Shown piece by piece: positions 8,798-17,356 of a stretch of 46,253 bases of DNA. The notes beneath the pieces were generated by a model. It was not told where the DNA came from, did not search any database, and worked only from the letters and a program-made list of their open reading frames with translations. The first letter of the stretch is position 1. Each line of letters begins with the position of its first letter. The stretch comes from Bacillota bacterium. Its GTDB lineage: Bacteria > Bacillota > DTU025. Position numbers and translations under genes: made by a program. The stretch lies in the NCBI GenBank assembly GCA_019136685.1, contig JAGVTS010000055.1, positions 1 to 46,253 of the forward strand, given 5' to 3'.

Positions 8798-8959
8798 GTG
8801 AGCACCGATACCAGGAAAGAGACCAAACATGTAAAGACAATCATAGCCGCCGATCTCAAGGGCACCGCGGCCACCGGGGGCTGCCGGGAGTGCCAGACCT
8901 CCTGCCAGTCCGCGTGCAAGACCTCGTGCACCCTTGGGAACCAGGCGTGCAGGAAGTAG
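8798..8959 (+). CDS. scfA: SCIFF ranthipeptide precursor (six cysteines in forty-five)
   Basis: The peptide has 53 residues. GTG 8798 is preferred because GGAGG ends 7 nt upstream, while ATG 8792 is only 1 nt away. Six Cys at residues 29, 32, 36, 40, 44 and 51 follow the spacing C-x2-C-x3-C-x3-C-x3-C-x6-C with the core ECQTSCQSACKTSC, which is the hallmark of SCIFF. SCIFF is nearly universal in Clostridia. The partner radical SAM enzyme installs Cys-to-gamma-carbon thioether bridges (ranthipeptide). The leader carries the conserved KHVKTI segment. The family has been linked to quorum sensing and metabolic control in clostridia. The maturase gene overlaps its end. Confidence 0.97.
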   Translation: MSTDTRKETKHVKTIIAADLKGTAATGGCRECQTSCQSACKTSCTLGNQACRK

Positions 8960-10341
8960 CTCGGCGCACGCTTTCCGAGCAGGGGCGCCCGTCTCCAACC
9001 GGGATACGCCGCAACTGGCACCGGTTCATGGCAGCGGGCGCCCGTCTCCTTTTGGACGTCCAGTCTGGCAGCCTGCATTCCATCGATGAGGCGGCGTGGG
9101 ACGTTCTGGAGGCAATGGAGCAGGGTAAGGGCGTAAGCCGGATAGATGACGCCGACGATGTCGTAGCGGATCTGGATGTTCTGATCGAGGAGGGTACTCT
9201 GTCGTATCCTGACGACGCGGATCCGATGCCCAGCGTGCTTGGCCCGGGTGTTGTCAAGGCGATGTGCCTAAATGTGGCGCATGACTGCAACATGAGGTGT
9301 GGCTATTGCTTTGCCGGAACAGGGGGGTTCGGCGGGCAGCGTTCGCTCATGTCGGCGGAGGTGGGGCGCCGAGCGCTGGACCTGCTCTTCGATATCAGCG
9401 GACACGTCCGACACCTCGATGTCGACTTCTTCGGGGGCGAACCGCTGATGAACATTGACGCGGTAGCCGAAATCACCCGGCATGGGCGCGTGCTCGAGGC
9501 GCGCACCGGCAAGACTCTCAAGCTTACCCTCACGACGAACTGCTACGAGCTTTCGCCAAAGATAGACAAGTTCCTAAACGACAATGATATTGCCGCGGTC
9601 CTGAGCGTTGACGGGAGGCAGGCGGTCCATGACGGAGTGCGCCGGACCGCTGATAAGGGCCCAACTTTTGAACGAATTGTCCGCAACATGCTGCGTTTTG
9701 TCAACACTCGCCCTGATGGCGAGTACTACGCGCGCGGCACTTACACACGGCGCAATCCGGACTTCGTAGAAGACGTGCTCTTCCTGGCCGACATGGGTTT
9801 CACGAGCATATCATTTGAGCCGGTGGTGGCTGCGCCGTCCTCTCCGTACTCCATACGCGAGCAGGACTTGCCTCGTGTGTTCGACTCATACGACCGGCTG
9901 GTGACTGAGATGGCCGCGCGCCGCGCTGCCGGCCGCGAGTTCAGGTTCTTCCATTTCGATCTGGATGTCGCGCATGGCCCGTGCCTCGCCAAGCGCCTTC
10001 TGGGATGCGGCGCGGGGCGCGAGTACGTGGCGGTCACCCCCGATGGCGCGCTCTACCCGTGCCACCAGTTCGTGGGCAGGGAAGGGTTCGTCATGGGCAA
10101 TGTGTGGGACGGGATCACGCGACCCGAGATAGGCGAGGCTTTCGCCGGCGCTCACATCTATGCCAAGAGCGCGTGTCGCGATTGCTGGGCAAGGTACCTG
10201 TGCTCAGGGGGATGCCACGCCAATGCGCACGAGATGAACGGCACTCTGATGACCCCATACTCCATCGGCTGCCTCATTACCCGCAAGCGACTGGAGGCGG
10301 CTCTGGCGTACGCGGCGTTGCAGGGATCCTCACCTGAATAA
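8947..10341 (+). CDS. scfB: SCIFF radical SAM maturase
   Basis: The protein has about 464 residues if it starts at GTG 8947, 13 bp inside scfA, which fits translational coupling. The frame stays open upstream to 8890, and ATG 9028 would remove the family-typical HRF segment, so the start is uncertain. The N-terminal RRE-like part (LLLDVQSGSLHSIDEAAWD) binds the peptide leader. The radical SAM cluster is CNMRCGYC near residue 117. The C-terminal SPASM region binds auxiliary 4Fe-4S clusters through Cys residues in LLGCGAGREYVAV, ALYPCHQF and CRDCWARYLCSGGC. It forms thioether crosslinks in ScfA. Confidence 0.96.
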   Translation: MQEVARRTLSEQGRPSPTGIRRNWHRFMAAGARLLLDVQSGSLHSIDEAAWDVLEAMEQGKGVSRIDDADDVVADLDVLIEEGTLSYPDDADPMPSVLGPGVVKAMCLNVAHDCNMRCGYCFAGTGGFGGQRSLMSAEVGRRALDLLFDISGHVRHLDVDFFGGEPLMNIDAVAEITRHGRVLEARTGKTLKLTLTTNCYELSPKIDKFLNDNDIAAVLSVDGRQAVHDGVRRTADKGPTFERIVRNMLRFVNTRPDGEYYARGTYTRRNPDFVEDVLFLADMGFTSISFEPVVAAPSSPYSIREQDLPRVFDSYDRLVTEMAARRAAGREFRFFHFDLDVAHGPCLAKRLLGCGAGREYVAVTPDGALYPCHQFVGREGFVMGNVWDGITRPEIGEAFAGAHIYAKSACRDCWARYLCSGGCHANAHEMNGTLMTPYSIGCLITRKRLEAALAYAALQGSSPE

Positions 10342-10470
10342 CGAAAATCCGACCGCCCTGGGCAAACCAACATAGGATGGCCCGAAAAGCTGTTCCGTAG
10401 GGCACAGGAACCGACGCCCACGCGACCCCGCCGGCGGCCTGTGACAAAAGAGCGCCGGACCCGCATGATA

Positions 10471-10498
10471 CGATCTCCTCGGCATCAGCCGAGGATCG
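10471..10498. terminator. Hairpin between scfB and the sigma factor gene
   Basis: CCTCGGC-ATCA-GCCGAGG is a perfect 7-bp stem with a tetraloop, extended by flanking CGAT/ATCG with a 2-nt bulge. It is followed only by TTTC. It can end the scfAB transcript, or act as a 5' leader structure or operator of the sigma-factor gene. The rest of 10342-10520 shows nothing else I can support. Confidence 0.45.
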
Positions 10499-10520
10499 TT
10501 TCATTCCGGGAGGTGTTTGT

Positions 10521-11174
10521 GTGCCGGATCTGGTGGACCTCACCGATGCTGAACTGGTTCAGGCATTCCGTGAAAGCAGGTCGGATCGTGCCTTCGAGCA
10601 ACTGCTCGGAAGGTATGTGCGGCTCATCAAGTCGTGGACGAGGAAGTACTGGTGCGCTAATCGGATCGCTGACTATGACGACTTGGAGCAAGAGGCCCAA
10701 ATTGCTTTTCTCGGCGCTGTCAACTCTTACGACCATGCACAATCGGGCTTTTTCGGTTTCGCACAGCTGTGCGTCACGCGGCGCCTTCAGAGCGTGGTGA
10801 AGTCGGCTAGGCGCCTTAAGAACTGCCCGCCTACTGGCATGCTCATCTTGTCGACCGGCTCGGGCGGGCCTGAAGGCGATGATCGTGACCCCCTGGAAAC
10901 CGTGCCCAACCCCGCCGCCTGTGACCCTGTGAACCTCGCCGTGGCCAATGATGCAGCGCGTATGGTATGGAGGGTTGCTCGCTCAGCGCTTTCGGGGCTG
11001 GAGCTGGAAGCATTCAAGAGGCGAGCATGGGGCGCATCGTACCAGGAGGTCGCTGCTGAACTGGGAATCAGCCAGAAGAGTGTCGACAATGCGATTGTGC
11101 GTGCACGACGGAAGCTTCGCAGGCTCATGGAGGCCGAAGGCGAATCGCCGAGGGAAGAGGACGAAATCGCTTGA
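10521..11174 (+). CDS. RNA polymerase sigma factor, SigH (Spo0H)-like
   Basis: The protein has 217 residues; GTG 10521 follows GGGAGGTG. Region 2 contains DAELVQAFRESRSDRAFEQLL and DYDDLEQEAQIAFLGAVNSY (core-binding DxxQE type) with FAQLCVTRRLQSVVKSARR, closely resembling SigH FAELCITRQI. Region 4 has ALSGLELEAFKRRAWGASYQEVA, then a helix-turn-helix ending KSVDNAIVRARRKLRRL, again SigH-like. Length equals Bacillus SigH (about 218). SigH drives early sporulation and competence promoters. The location, away from secE/nusG, is not the usual sigH one, so this may be a paralogue. The linker carries an acidic, Pro-rich insertion (GPEGDDRDPLETVPNP). Confidence 0.85.
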   Translation: MPDLVDLTDAELVQAFRESRSDRAFEQLLGRYVRLIKSWTRKYWCANRIADYDDLEQEAQIAFLGAVNSYDHAQSGFFGFAQLCVTRRLQSVVKSARRLKNCPPTGMLILSTGSGGPEGDDRDPLETVPNPAACDPVNLAVANDAARMVWRVARSALSGLELEAFKRRAWGASYQEVAAELGISQKSVDNAIVRARRKLRRLMEAEGESPREEDEIA

Positions 11175-11238
11175 TGTCGAATGCCATCATGGGTGATCAA
11201 CGATCGAACTATCACACCTGTCTCATGATGAAGGCCCT

Positions 11239-12543
11239 GTGCTCGAAGCAGGCTTCCGAGCTCACAGGAGGATCCGGGCCATGCTGGCCATGCTCGAGGC
11301 CTCGGGGGGCAGCTGCTCAATCTCTGCGATAGCAGCCCAACTAGGCGTGTCGGCGCGCACTGTTTACCGCTACGTAAGCCAACTACAGATGGTCGGGTAC
11401 GACATCAGGCTCGAGGGCGGCGAGGTGCGATCTCGGTCCGAAGCAGTGTCCGGGTCAGGGGCCGAGCCGCGAGGCGACCCCGCCTACCACATCGAGTCGT
11501 CCGAACCCGCCATGCGCCGCCTCGCCATTCTCTCTTTGCTCACGGGCGGGCCGGCGACGCTTGGCCGAATCGTGTCGTATCTGGCCGAACCAGTCCGGGC
11601 CCTTGCGGCCGATGAACGTACCATCAGGCGCGACCTTGAGCACTTGGAGTCAGCAGGCTACGTGGAGGCGCCGGGCGACGGCGACACCGGGTACTGCTTG
11701 AGCGGGGCTTTCATGCCGAGGTTCTCTCTTACCCTTAGCGAGCTGATCTCAGTGGTGCGCGCACTGGAGTCGGCCCCGGAGGCTGTGGCCGATCCACTTA
11801 CTGCAGCCTCCATACGTAGCAAGCTATTTGCGGCCATGGCCCCTTGTGTTGACCGGGCCCACGCAATACGCCGGCGCAGGTACACCAAGGGGAGAGCCCG
11901 ACGGTCTGACCCGGCCATCCTGGCAAGAGTGGATGCTCTGGAAGTCGCGTCGCTGGAGAACCGTGTGGTGCAGATGAGGTACACGGACCGGCGAGAAGGC
12001 CGCAGGAGTGCCCGCGAGGTTGAACCCCTTGGCCTTGTGTACTACTGGTTTCACGACATGTGGTACCTGGTGGCCACATGCTGTACGGCTCGCGAGATAC
12101 GCCACTTCAGGGTCGACCGGATCAGCGGAATAGCCGTCACGAACAGGTTGTTCCAGTATCCTTCCAAGTTCGACCTTGCCTGCTACGCCTCGGGTATGTG
12201 GGGTGTGTACGCCGGGGAGCCGACGCGGGTGAAGGTGCATTTCTTCGACGAGATGAATGTGCTTGCGCGCCTGCGGGCGGAGATCGCCGACAGGCCCGGC
12301 GCCTGTCTGTCACAGGTAGATACGGATGTGTGGGAACTAGTCGACACTGTGGCGGGGTTGTCGGAGTTTCGCGTCTGGCTCAGGAGCTTTGGCAGTTCGG
12401 CGCTGGTGATTGAGCCCGAATGCCTGCGCATACAGCTGATTGAAAGCGCTATGCGCATGCGCTACATGTACAACACGGGCGACTGCGACATAGACGACGT
12501 GAAGCGCTCGAACGGGGGTGGCCTCGATGTCGACCGGAGATAA
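11239..12543 (+). CDS. HTH-WYL transcriptional regulator (first of pair)
   Basis: The protein has 434 residues from GTG 11239; ATG 11281 is an alternative. Two helix-turn-helix segments are visible. One is at about residues 20-55 (ISAIAAQLGVSARTVYRYVS); the second, degenerate one is at about 120-150 (DERTIRRDLEHLESAGYVE). A WYL domain follows, containing HDMWYLVATC and REIRHFRVDRIS, then a WCX-type C-terminal extension. WYL domains sense ligands or single-stranded DNA. It overlaps the next WYL gene by 17 bp; tandem overlapping HTH-WYL-WCX genes are the layout of PafB-PafC, the heterodimeric DNA-damage activator of actinobacteria. The doubled HTH is unusual. Confidence 0.9.
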   Translation: MLEAGFRAHRRIRAMLAMLEASGGSCSISAIAAQLGVSARTVYRYVSQLQMVGYDIRLEGGEVRSRSEAVSGSGAEPRGDPAYHIESSEPAMRRLAILSLLTGGPATLGRIVSYLAEPVRALAADERTIRRDLEHLESAGYVEAPGDGDTGYCLSGAFMPRFSLTLSELISVVRALESAPEAVADPLTAASIRSKLFAAMAPCVDRAHAIRRRRYTKGRARRSDPAILARVDALEVASLENRVVQMRYTDRREGRRSAREVEPLGLVYYWFHDMWYLVATCCTAREIRHFRVDRISGIAVTNRLFQYPSKFDLACYASGMWGVYAGEPTRVKVHFFDEMNVLARLRAEIADRPGACLSQVDTDVWELVDTVAGLSEFRVWLRSFGSSALVIEPECLRIQLIESAMRMRYMYNTGDCDIDDVKRSNGGGLDVDRR

Positions 12544-13576
12544 CTGCCTGTCTGACGAGATGTTCAAGCGCGTGATTGCCATAGTCAATCTGCTGATGTC
12601 GGCGCCGGAAGGGCTCAGTGTGAGTGATATTGCCGGGTCTGTGGGCGCGGCGCACTCGATCGTTCGCCGCGACCTGCTCCGGTTGGCGGAATACGGTCGG
12701 GCTCCGCTCATGGTGGGCTCGGCATCTGATGAGGAGCCGGATGACGAGTGCGACGACGATTGGTTGGGCTCAGTTCAGGCCCGGGACTTTCGGGGCGAGG
12801 TGTGGAGCTTGGCATCGCGCGACTTCGCTTTCCCGGTAACCGGTCTATCGCCTCTCGAGGCCCATACGCTTCTGGAGATTCTCTCACGTGCCCAAGGCGC
12901 TGATCGTGTTCGGCAGCGACTGCAGGCGAGTCTGGCAAGTAGCGGCGCGCGCAGGCGCGTGGTAAAGGCGGGCCGGACAATCTACGGTGATGGCCAGGAG
13001 GAATCGAAGATCGACGCGCTCGGCGCCTACGTGGCAGAGCGGGCTTCGATCCGGTTAGTCTACATCGACCGGCATGGCCGACCTACCCAGCGCGATACGT
13101 GCCCGACCGCGCTGGTGTACGACTGGCGTACCTGTGCGTGGTATCTGTATGGCTATAACGGCCCAAGCGACGCCGGTGGAGGGTTCCGTCATTTCCGGGT
13201 GTCGCGCATCCAAAGTTTCGGGCCGGCTGCGGCCTTTGTTCCGGCGCCTGACGATAGCGTAGTAGAGGAACACGTGAGGTCGTGCTGGGGTGTGGAGTGC
13301 AGCTCGGCCCCGGTGAAGGTGGTCGTGCGTTTTTCCGACGACTTCAACGTGCTCGATCGACTGTACGCTGATACCGCCGACAGGCCTCAGGCCCAGTATG
13401 AGACGGAGCCTGACGGATCCGTGATCTACCGCGACATCATGCCCGGGTGTAATGAGTTCCGGGCATGGGTGGCCACTTTCGGCGAGTCGGCTGAGATTCT
13501 GGAGCCAGCCGTTCTCCGCCGCAGTATGGCGCTGGCTGTCCAGAGAGTGCTCAACAGGTACTCCGGATTGAGTTGA
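12527..13576 (+). CDS. HTH-WYL transcriptional regulator (second of pair)
   Basis: The protein has 349 residues from ATG 12527 (GTG 12518 is in frame), overlapping its partner. An N-terminal helix-turn-helix (LSVSDIAGSVGAAHSIVRRDLL) is followed by an acidic insert (DEEPDDECDDDW). The central WYL domain contains CAWYLYGYN and FRHFRVSRIQSF, and a WCX domain ends near EILEPAVLRRSM. It is divergent from the first protein, which suggests a heterodimer (inference). The downstream genes are an SbcD/SbcC-like pair, so a DNA-damage or DNA-end role fits the PafBC analogy. An alternative is a CRISPR- or phage-type WYL repressor, but no such system is in the window. Confidence 0.9.
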   Translation: MSTGDNCLSDEMFKRVIAIVNLLMSAPEGLSVSDIAGSVGAAHSIVRRDLLRLAEYGRAPLMVGSASDEEPDDECDDDWLGSVQARDFRGEVWSLASRDFAFPVTGLSPLEAHTLLEILSRAQGADRVRQRLQASLASSGARRRVVKAGRTIYGDGQEESKIDALGAYVAERASIRLVYIDRHGRPTQRDTCPTALVYDWRTCAWYLYGYNGPSDAGGGFRHFRVSRIQSFGPAAAFVPAPDDSVVEEHVRSCWGVECSSAPVKVVVRFSDDFNVLDRLYADTADRPQAQYETEPDGSVIYRDIMPGCNEFRAWVATFGESAEILEPAVLRRSMALAVQRVLNRYSGLS

Positions 13577-13768
13577 GCATTCAAAGAGAAGGGAAACGGC
13601 GCAACAAGGCGAACTATATAGCAGTCGCGGGCTGAGGCCGCCCCACGACTCATAGCGGGCCGGTATCGGCTGTAACGGCGAAATTCCGCGAAATCTGGTT
13701 GGCAGCTGCGTGGGGTTTCGTCTTTTGTTACAGTGTGTCGACACCTACCTCTGCTGGGAGGCTGCGCC

Positions 13769-14947
13769 GTGAGATTACTGAAAATTCTGCATACATCCGA
13801 TATCCATCTTGACCATGTCCTCACAGACTACGGCAGGGACTGCCGGAATGTCCGCCGGGCCGAGCTGGTGTCGGCATTTGACTTCCTGGTAGATGAGGCC
13901 GTCCGCCAGGCCGCCGACATCATGCTGATAGCGGGCGACCTGCTTTCGGCCCGGTCCATCTCAGATTCCACTGCGTCCGCTGTACGCGAGGGTTTCCGCA
14001 GGCTCGCCCAAGCCTCGATTTTCGCCGCAGTGGTACCTGGAGAAGCTGAGGAAGTGCACTCCCTGGCCATGCTTCGCCAAGTGTGTAGTGAACCCAATGT
14101 GCACCTGTTTTCGGGCGAGGAGTGGTCGCGCGTTTCGCCTCTGGCCGGAGTCAGCGTATGGGGTTTGCGTACCACCTCGCGGAACTCGACTACCAATGCC
14201 CTGGGCAACCTGGTCATCGAAGGCCCAGGCATACACATCGGGCTCATGCACAGCACGTTCGCGGGCACGCCCGGCTTGGATTCCTCCATATCGCCGATCG
14301 TGCCGGCTGAGCTGTCGCAGTCCGGGCTAGATTACCTGGCTCTGGGCCACTACCACAATATGGTCAACAACTCGGTGGGCCGCGCCACCTGCTGGTATTC
14401 GGGCTCGCCGGTCCACCTCGGCTTCGATACTCGCGGGGAGCGCCACGCATTGATCGTTACTGTACGTGAAGACGGAGTACGTGTATACCCGATGAAGGTG
14501 CCCGGTCGTCCTCATAGGGTGGTGAACATTGAGGTCTCTGCGGCTCGCGCTAGGGAGCAGCTGTACGCGCGTCTCGCGCGTCTGGCCGGCTCCGAGCTTT
14601 GCCTCAGAGCAGAAATCGAGGGCGAGGTGGGGCCAGACGACGCGGGGCTAGCCGGTCAGGCTGAGCAAGACTTTCGGAGTAGGTTCTTTCATCTGACGGT
14701 GGCAGACCATACGACGGTGAGCTACCCGCCGTGGCGCTCCTCTGACTCCCGCAGTAGGCACTTGGACGAAGCGTTCTTCCGAGAAGCCGCCCGGTTGGCA
14801 GCAGAATCGGGCGCGCCACGAAGGCTGCCCGGAGTCATTGATCGCGCACTGAAGCTGGGACTGGGCGCCCTTGGGGAGGTGGACACCCTTGCTCGTCGAG
14901 AGACTGTCGTTCAAGGTCAAGGCCAGGCGGCGGGCGATCGACGCTGA
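13769..14947 (+). CDS. YhaO/SbcD-like metallophosphoesterase with altered GNHD motif
   Basis: The protein has 392 residues; GTG 13769 follows TGGGAGG by 7 nt. Calcineurin-like phosphoesterase motifs: HTSDIHLD (residues 8-15), IAGDLL, then VVPGEAEE where the family has GNHD, LMHSTF and finally ALGHYH. The first, second and last metal motifs are intact, but the Asn-His of GNHD (metal bridge and general acid) is missing. The C-terminal half is a YhaO-like cap region. In Bacillus, YhaO partners the SbcC-like YhaN in DNA repair. The 192-bp region upstream contains a GTGTCGACAC palindrome at 13734-13743 and no clear promoter. It overlaps the next gene by 59 bp. Confidence 0.85.
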   Translation: MRLLKILHTSDIHLDHVLTDYGRDCRNVRRAELVSAFDFLVDEAVRQAADIMLIAGDLLSARSISDSTASAVREGFRRLAQASIFAAVVPGEAEEVHSLAMLRQVCSEPNVHLFSGEEWSRVSPLAGVSVWGLRTTSRNSTTNALGNLVIEGPGIHIGLMHSTFAGTPGLDSSISPIVPAELSQSGLDYLALGHYHNMVNNSVGRATCWYSGSPVHLGFDTRGERHALIVTVREDGVRVYPMKVPGRPHRVVNIEVSAARAREQLYARLARLAGSELCLRAEIEGEVGPDDAGLAGQAEQDFRSRFFHLTVADHTTVSYPPWRSSDSRSRHLDEAFFREAARLAAESGAPRRLPGVIDRALKLGLGALGEVDTLARRETVVQGQGQAAGDRR

Positions 14948-17276
14948 CCTGGCGCCAGGACTCTCCGTGGTATCGGTGAGCGATCCCGCTGTGGCCCGAG
15001 CGTTCATGTCCGCTCTGCGCTGGACGGATGATTGCGGTGGTGTTTTCTGGGCCGAACTGGCGCTGGTTGATGGCAGCGGCTCCCGGATCGCGTTGGCGCT
15101 TGAGCGAGGCGCTGACGGCCGGGCCGCTACTCGGGCCACAGACCCAAGCGCCGGCGCACTGATCAGCACACCGCGTCAGCCTATCATGGCGTTCGCGTTG
15201 TCGGCCAATGATGACGCACCCAGGCCACACCCTGATGGGCGCGAGGCCGTTCTCAGCCTGCCCCTGGCTTCGGTGCTGCCCGCGGCTGAAACCAGGCTCT
15301 GTACGGCCATCGCTGCCATGGATGATGTGATTGTCGCGGCTTGCACTGAGGGCGCAGAGGATTGCGATGCGGGTAGGCTAGTGCACCGCGCGCAATTGGA
15401 AGCCCGAGTCGACCAGGCCCACAGCTTGCGCGCGCGCCGAGCCGCGCTCGAGTCTAGGCTCTCGTGGCTCGTCGAGCGCGTGAACTTCATCGACAGTAGG
15501 CTGTCGTGCATCGAATCTTCCCTGATTGCGTGTGTCGAGCGTGACGACATTCAAGACTATATTGAGCGGCTCAAGGGGCTACTCAGGGAGTGTGGCCAGA
15601 GACTCTCCTCTGCAAAAGCAGCCAGAGAAATGCTCGAGGCGGCCTTGAGCCGTCGTGCCGCCTGCCCGGGCGATGATGGAGCATTCGAGCCGTCCGTAGC
15701 TGCCGAGGTGCGGTCGCTCGACGGATCCCTACGAGACCTGGAAAGAAAGGCTCAGGACTGCGAAGCTAGACTGTCGCGTGCAGCTGCTTGGGCAGCGCAG
15801 CTCAAGATCGAGCAGGCGTTGGTACACGACAAGATTCGCAAGACGAACAGCAGGCGCTGTTCTGAGCATGCAGCGTCGCAGGCCCGTTCGCTGACTGCCG
15901 TCATTTCCGATAGGGAAAAGGCGCTCGACAGTGTAGCTTCGCATATCGCGTCGGCTGACCGAGTGCTCATGCAGAGAAAAGTGGCAGAACGGCTGACTAT
16001 CGGAGGCGCGGCGGTAGCGGCGCTATCGCTCGGGGCCATAATGCTGCCTCCCAGTGTGTGGCCATTGCCCACTGTTGCCGCTTCCGGAACCGGAGTGTCA
16101 ATCCTTCTGGCATTGCTGGCAGCTGGCCTGCTGTCAGCGGTATATGGGATCCGCCGGGGAGTCGAGATCGAAGGACGTGCCGCGGCGCGGGCTGCCCTGG
16201 TCGAGGAGAGGGCCGCATTGGTCCGGCAACTCGCGTGGAACAGGCAGCAGCTGTCTTCACTGCTCGGCGGCCGCACACTGGAGGAGTATGTGGACGATTT
16301 GAACGAACGGCGCCGCCTGGAGCAGCGAAGGAACGCCATGGCTGACGAGATGAAGGAAGCCTTGGCCGATTCTACCCGCCTGCATAACGCGGCGGACCTG
16401 GTGCGCGTGAGTGCGGTTCGAGCTCGCGAGCGGCTGACCGAGATCCTGCGCCGGACGGGTTTCGCTTCAGCCTCGAGCTATCTCGATGCATATGAGCGCT
16501 ACCGCCGGCTGGACTGGGCATTTCAGGATGCCCGGGCCAGGCTCGAATCCATCCTGGGCGGACTGACAGAGGCCGCCATCGAGATGGATATGGAGCTAGC
16601 CGCCGAGGAGATTGCTCAGGCCGAAGCCAACCGAGACGCGCTCTGCGATACCAGGGTAGACGGCCGCCTTGGGGAGCTTTCCGAGGAGTACGCGCTCAAG
16701 GCCGCGGAAAGGGAGCGCCTTACCAGTGAGCTTGCCTCATGTTCAGCTGAGATCGAGACGACAGAGAGTGAACTCGGCGCCATCGATGTGTGGGAAGCGG
16801 CTAGCGATGCAGCCGAGGCGGCTATTGCCGACGAGAGAGCGGCACTTGACAGGGCAGCTGCCGCATGCGCCCGCGAGCTTCTTCAGGATATGCTGGACGA
16901 ACGCGCCCCGGAGGCCAGTGCAAGGTTGGCCGAGTCGGCCTCGGAGATCTTCCGTTTCATCACTGAAGCTCGCGACACGAGCGTGGCGTGTACGCTTGAG
17001 GAGGGGCAAGCGATCTTCTTCCTTGAGGGCGCCCGCAAGGCGGACGAGTGCATGCGCCTTCAGGCCCGACTCGCCATCGAACTGGCTATCAGGGAGCCGG
17101 CAGACCGACACGATGTCGCGCCTCTGGTTGTGGAGCACCTGGCGCCGATTGCCAACCCCGGCGGGCTTCTGGCTGCTCTGCGTCGAGTTTCGCTCACGCG
17201 CCAAGTGGTCCTGCTCGCCTCTGCGGGTGTTCTTCCCGAGTGTGCCCCTACCGACCATAAGATAAGCATTGCGTGA
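14889..17276 (+). CDS. YhaN/SbcC-like coiled-coil membrane protein, ATPase motifs degenerate
   Basis: The protein has 795 residues. TTG 14889 follows GGGGAGGTGG; TTG 14871 is in frame. The layout is that of YhaN: an N-terminal ATPase-like lobe, a coiled coil, two adjacent transmembrane segments (about residues 370-390 and 400-420, LTIGGAAVAALSLGAIML and GVSILLALLAAGLLSAVYGI), a second coiled coil and a C-terminal lobe. At the Walker A position, where YhaN reads like PGLNVIYGPNEAGKST, this protein reads PGLSVVSVSDPAVARAF. The signature is LEGARKADECMRL and the Walker B position is PLVVEHLAPIAN. ATP binding therefore looks lost. The frame is long, uninterrupted and compositionally normal, so it is not a decayed pseudogene. 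Confidence 0.82.
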   Translation: MLVERLSFKVKARRRAIDADLAPGLSVVSVSDPAVARAFMSALRWTDDCGGVFWAELALVDGSGSRIALALERGADGRAATRATDPSAGALISTPRQPIMAFALSANDDAPRPHPDGREAVLSLPLASVLPAAETRLCTAIAAMDDVIVAACTEGAEDCDAGRLVHRAQLEARVDQAHSLRARRAALESRLSWLVERVNFIDSRLSCIESSLIACVERDDIQDYIERLKGLLRECGQRLSSAKAAREMLEAALSRRAACPGDDGAFEPSVAAEVRSLDGSLRDLERKAQDCEARLSRAAAWAAQLKIEQALVHDKIRKTNSRRCSEHAASQARSLTAVISDREKALDSVASHIASADRVLMQRKVAERLTIGGAAVAALSLGAIMLPPSVWPLPTVAASGTGVSILLALLAAGLLSAVYGIRRGVEIEGRAAARAALVEERAALVRQLAWNRQQLSSLLGGRTLEEYVDDLNERRRLEQRRNAMADEMKEALADSTRLHNAADLVRVSAVRARERLTEILRRTGFASASSYLDAYERYRRLDWAFQDARARLESILGGLTEAAIEMDMELAAEEIAQAEANRDALCDTRVDGRLGELSEEYALKAAERERLTSELASCSAEIETTESELGAIDVWEAASDAAEAAIADERAALDRAAAACARELLQDMLDERAPEASARLAESASEIFRFITEARDTSVACTLEEGQAIFFLEGARKADECMRLQARLAIELAIREPADRHDVAPLVVEHLAPIANPGGLLAALRRVSLTRQVVLLASAGVLPECAPTDHKISIA

Positions 17277-17356
17277 ACAAATGGAGGGAATCGAGGTGAT
17301 ACGTTGAATTGCCATATTGTGCAGTCACACATGCTAACGGGGAGGCTTGACGGTTG

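Noticed and set aside
13734..13743. GTGTCGACAC palindrome as a damage-response operator
   Set aside because: It does not match a Bacillota LexA box, and a single 10-bp palindrome is too weak to assign.
14871..17276. Decayed pseudogene explanation for the YhaN-like protein
   Set aside because: The 2.4-kb frame has no stop or frameshift, keeps coiled coils and membrane helices, and overlaps its partner; only the ATPase motifs have changed.
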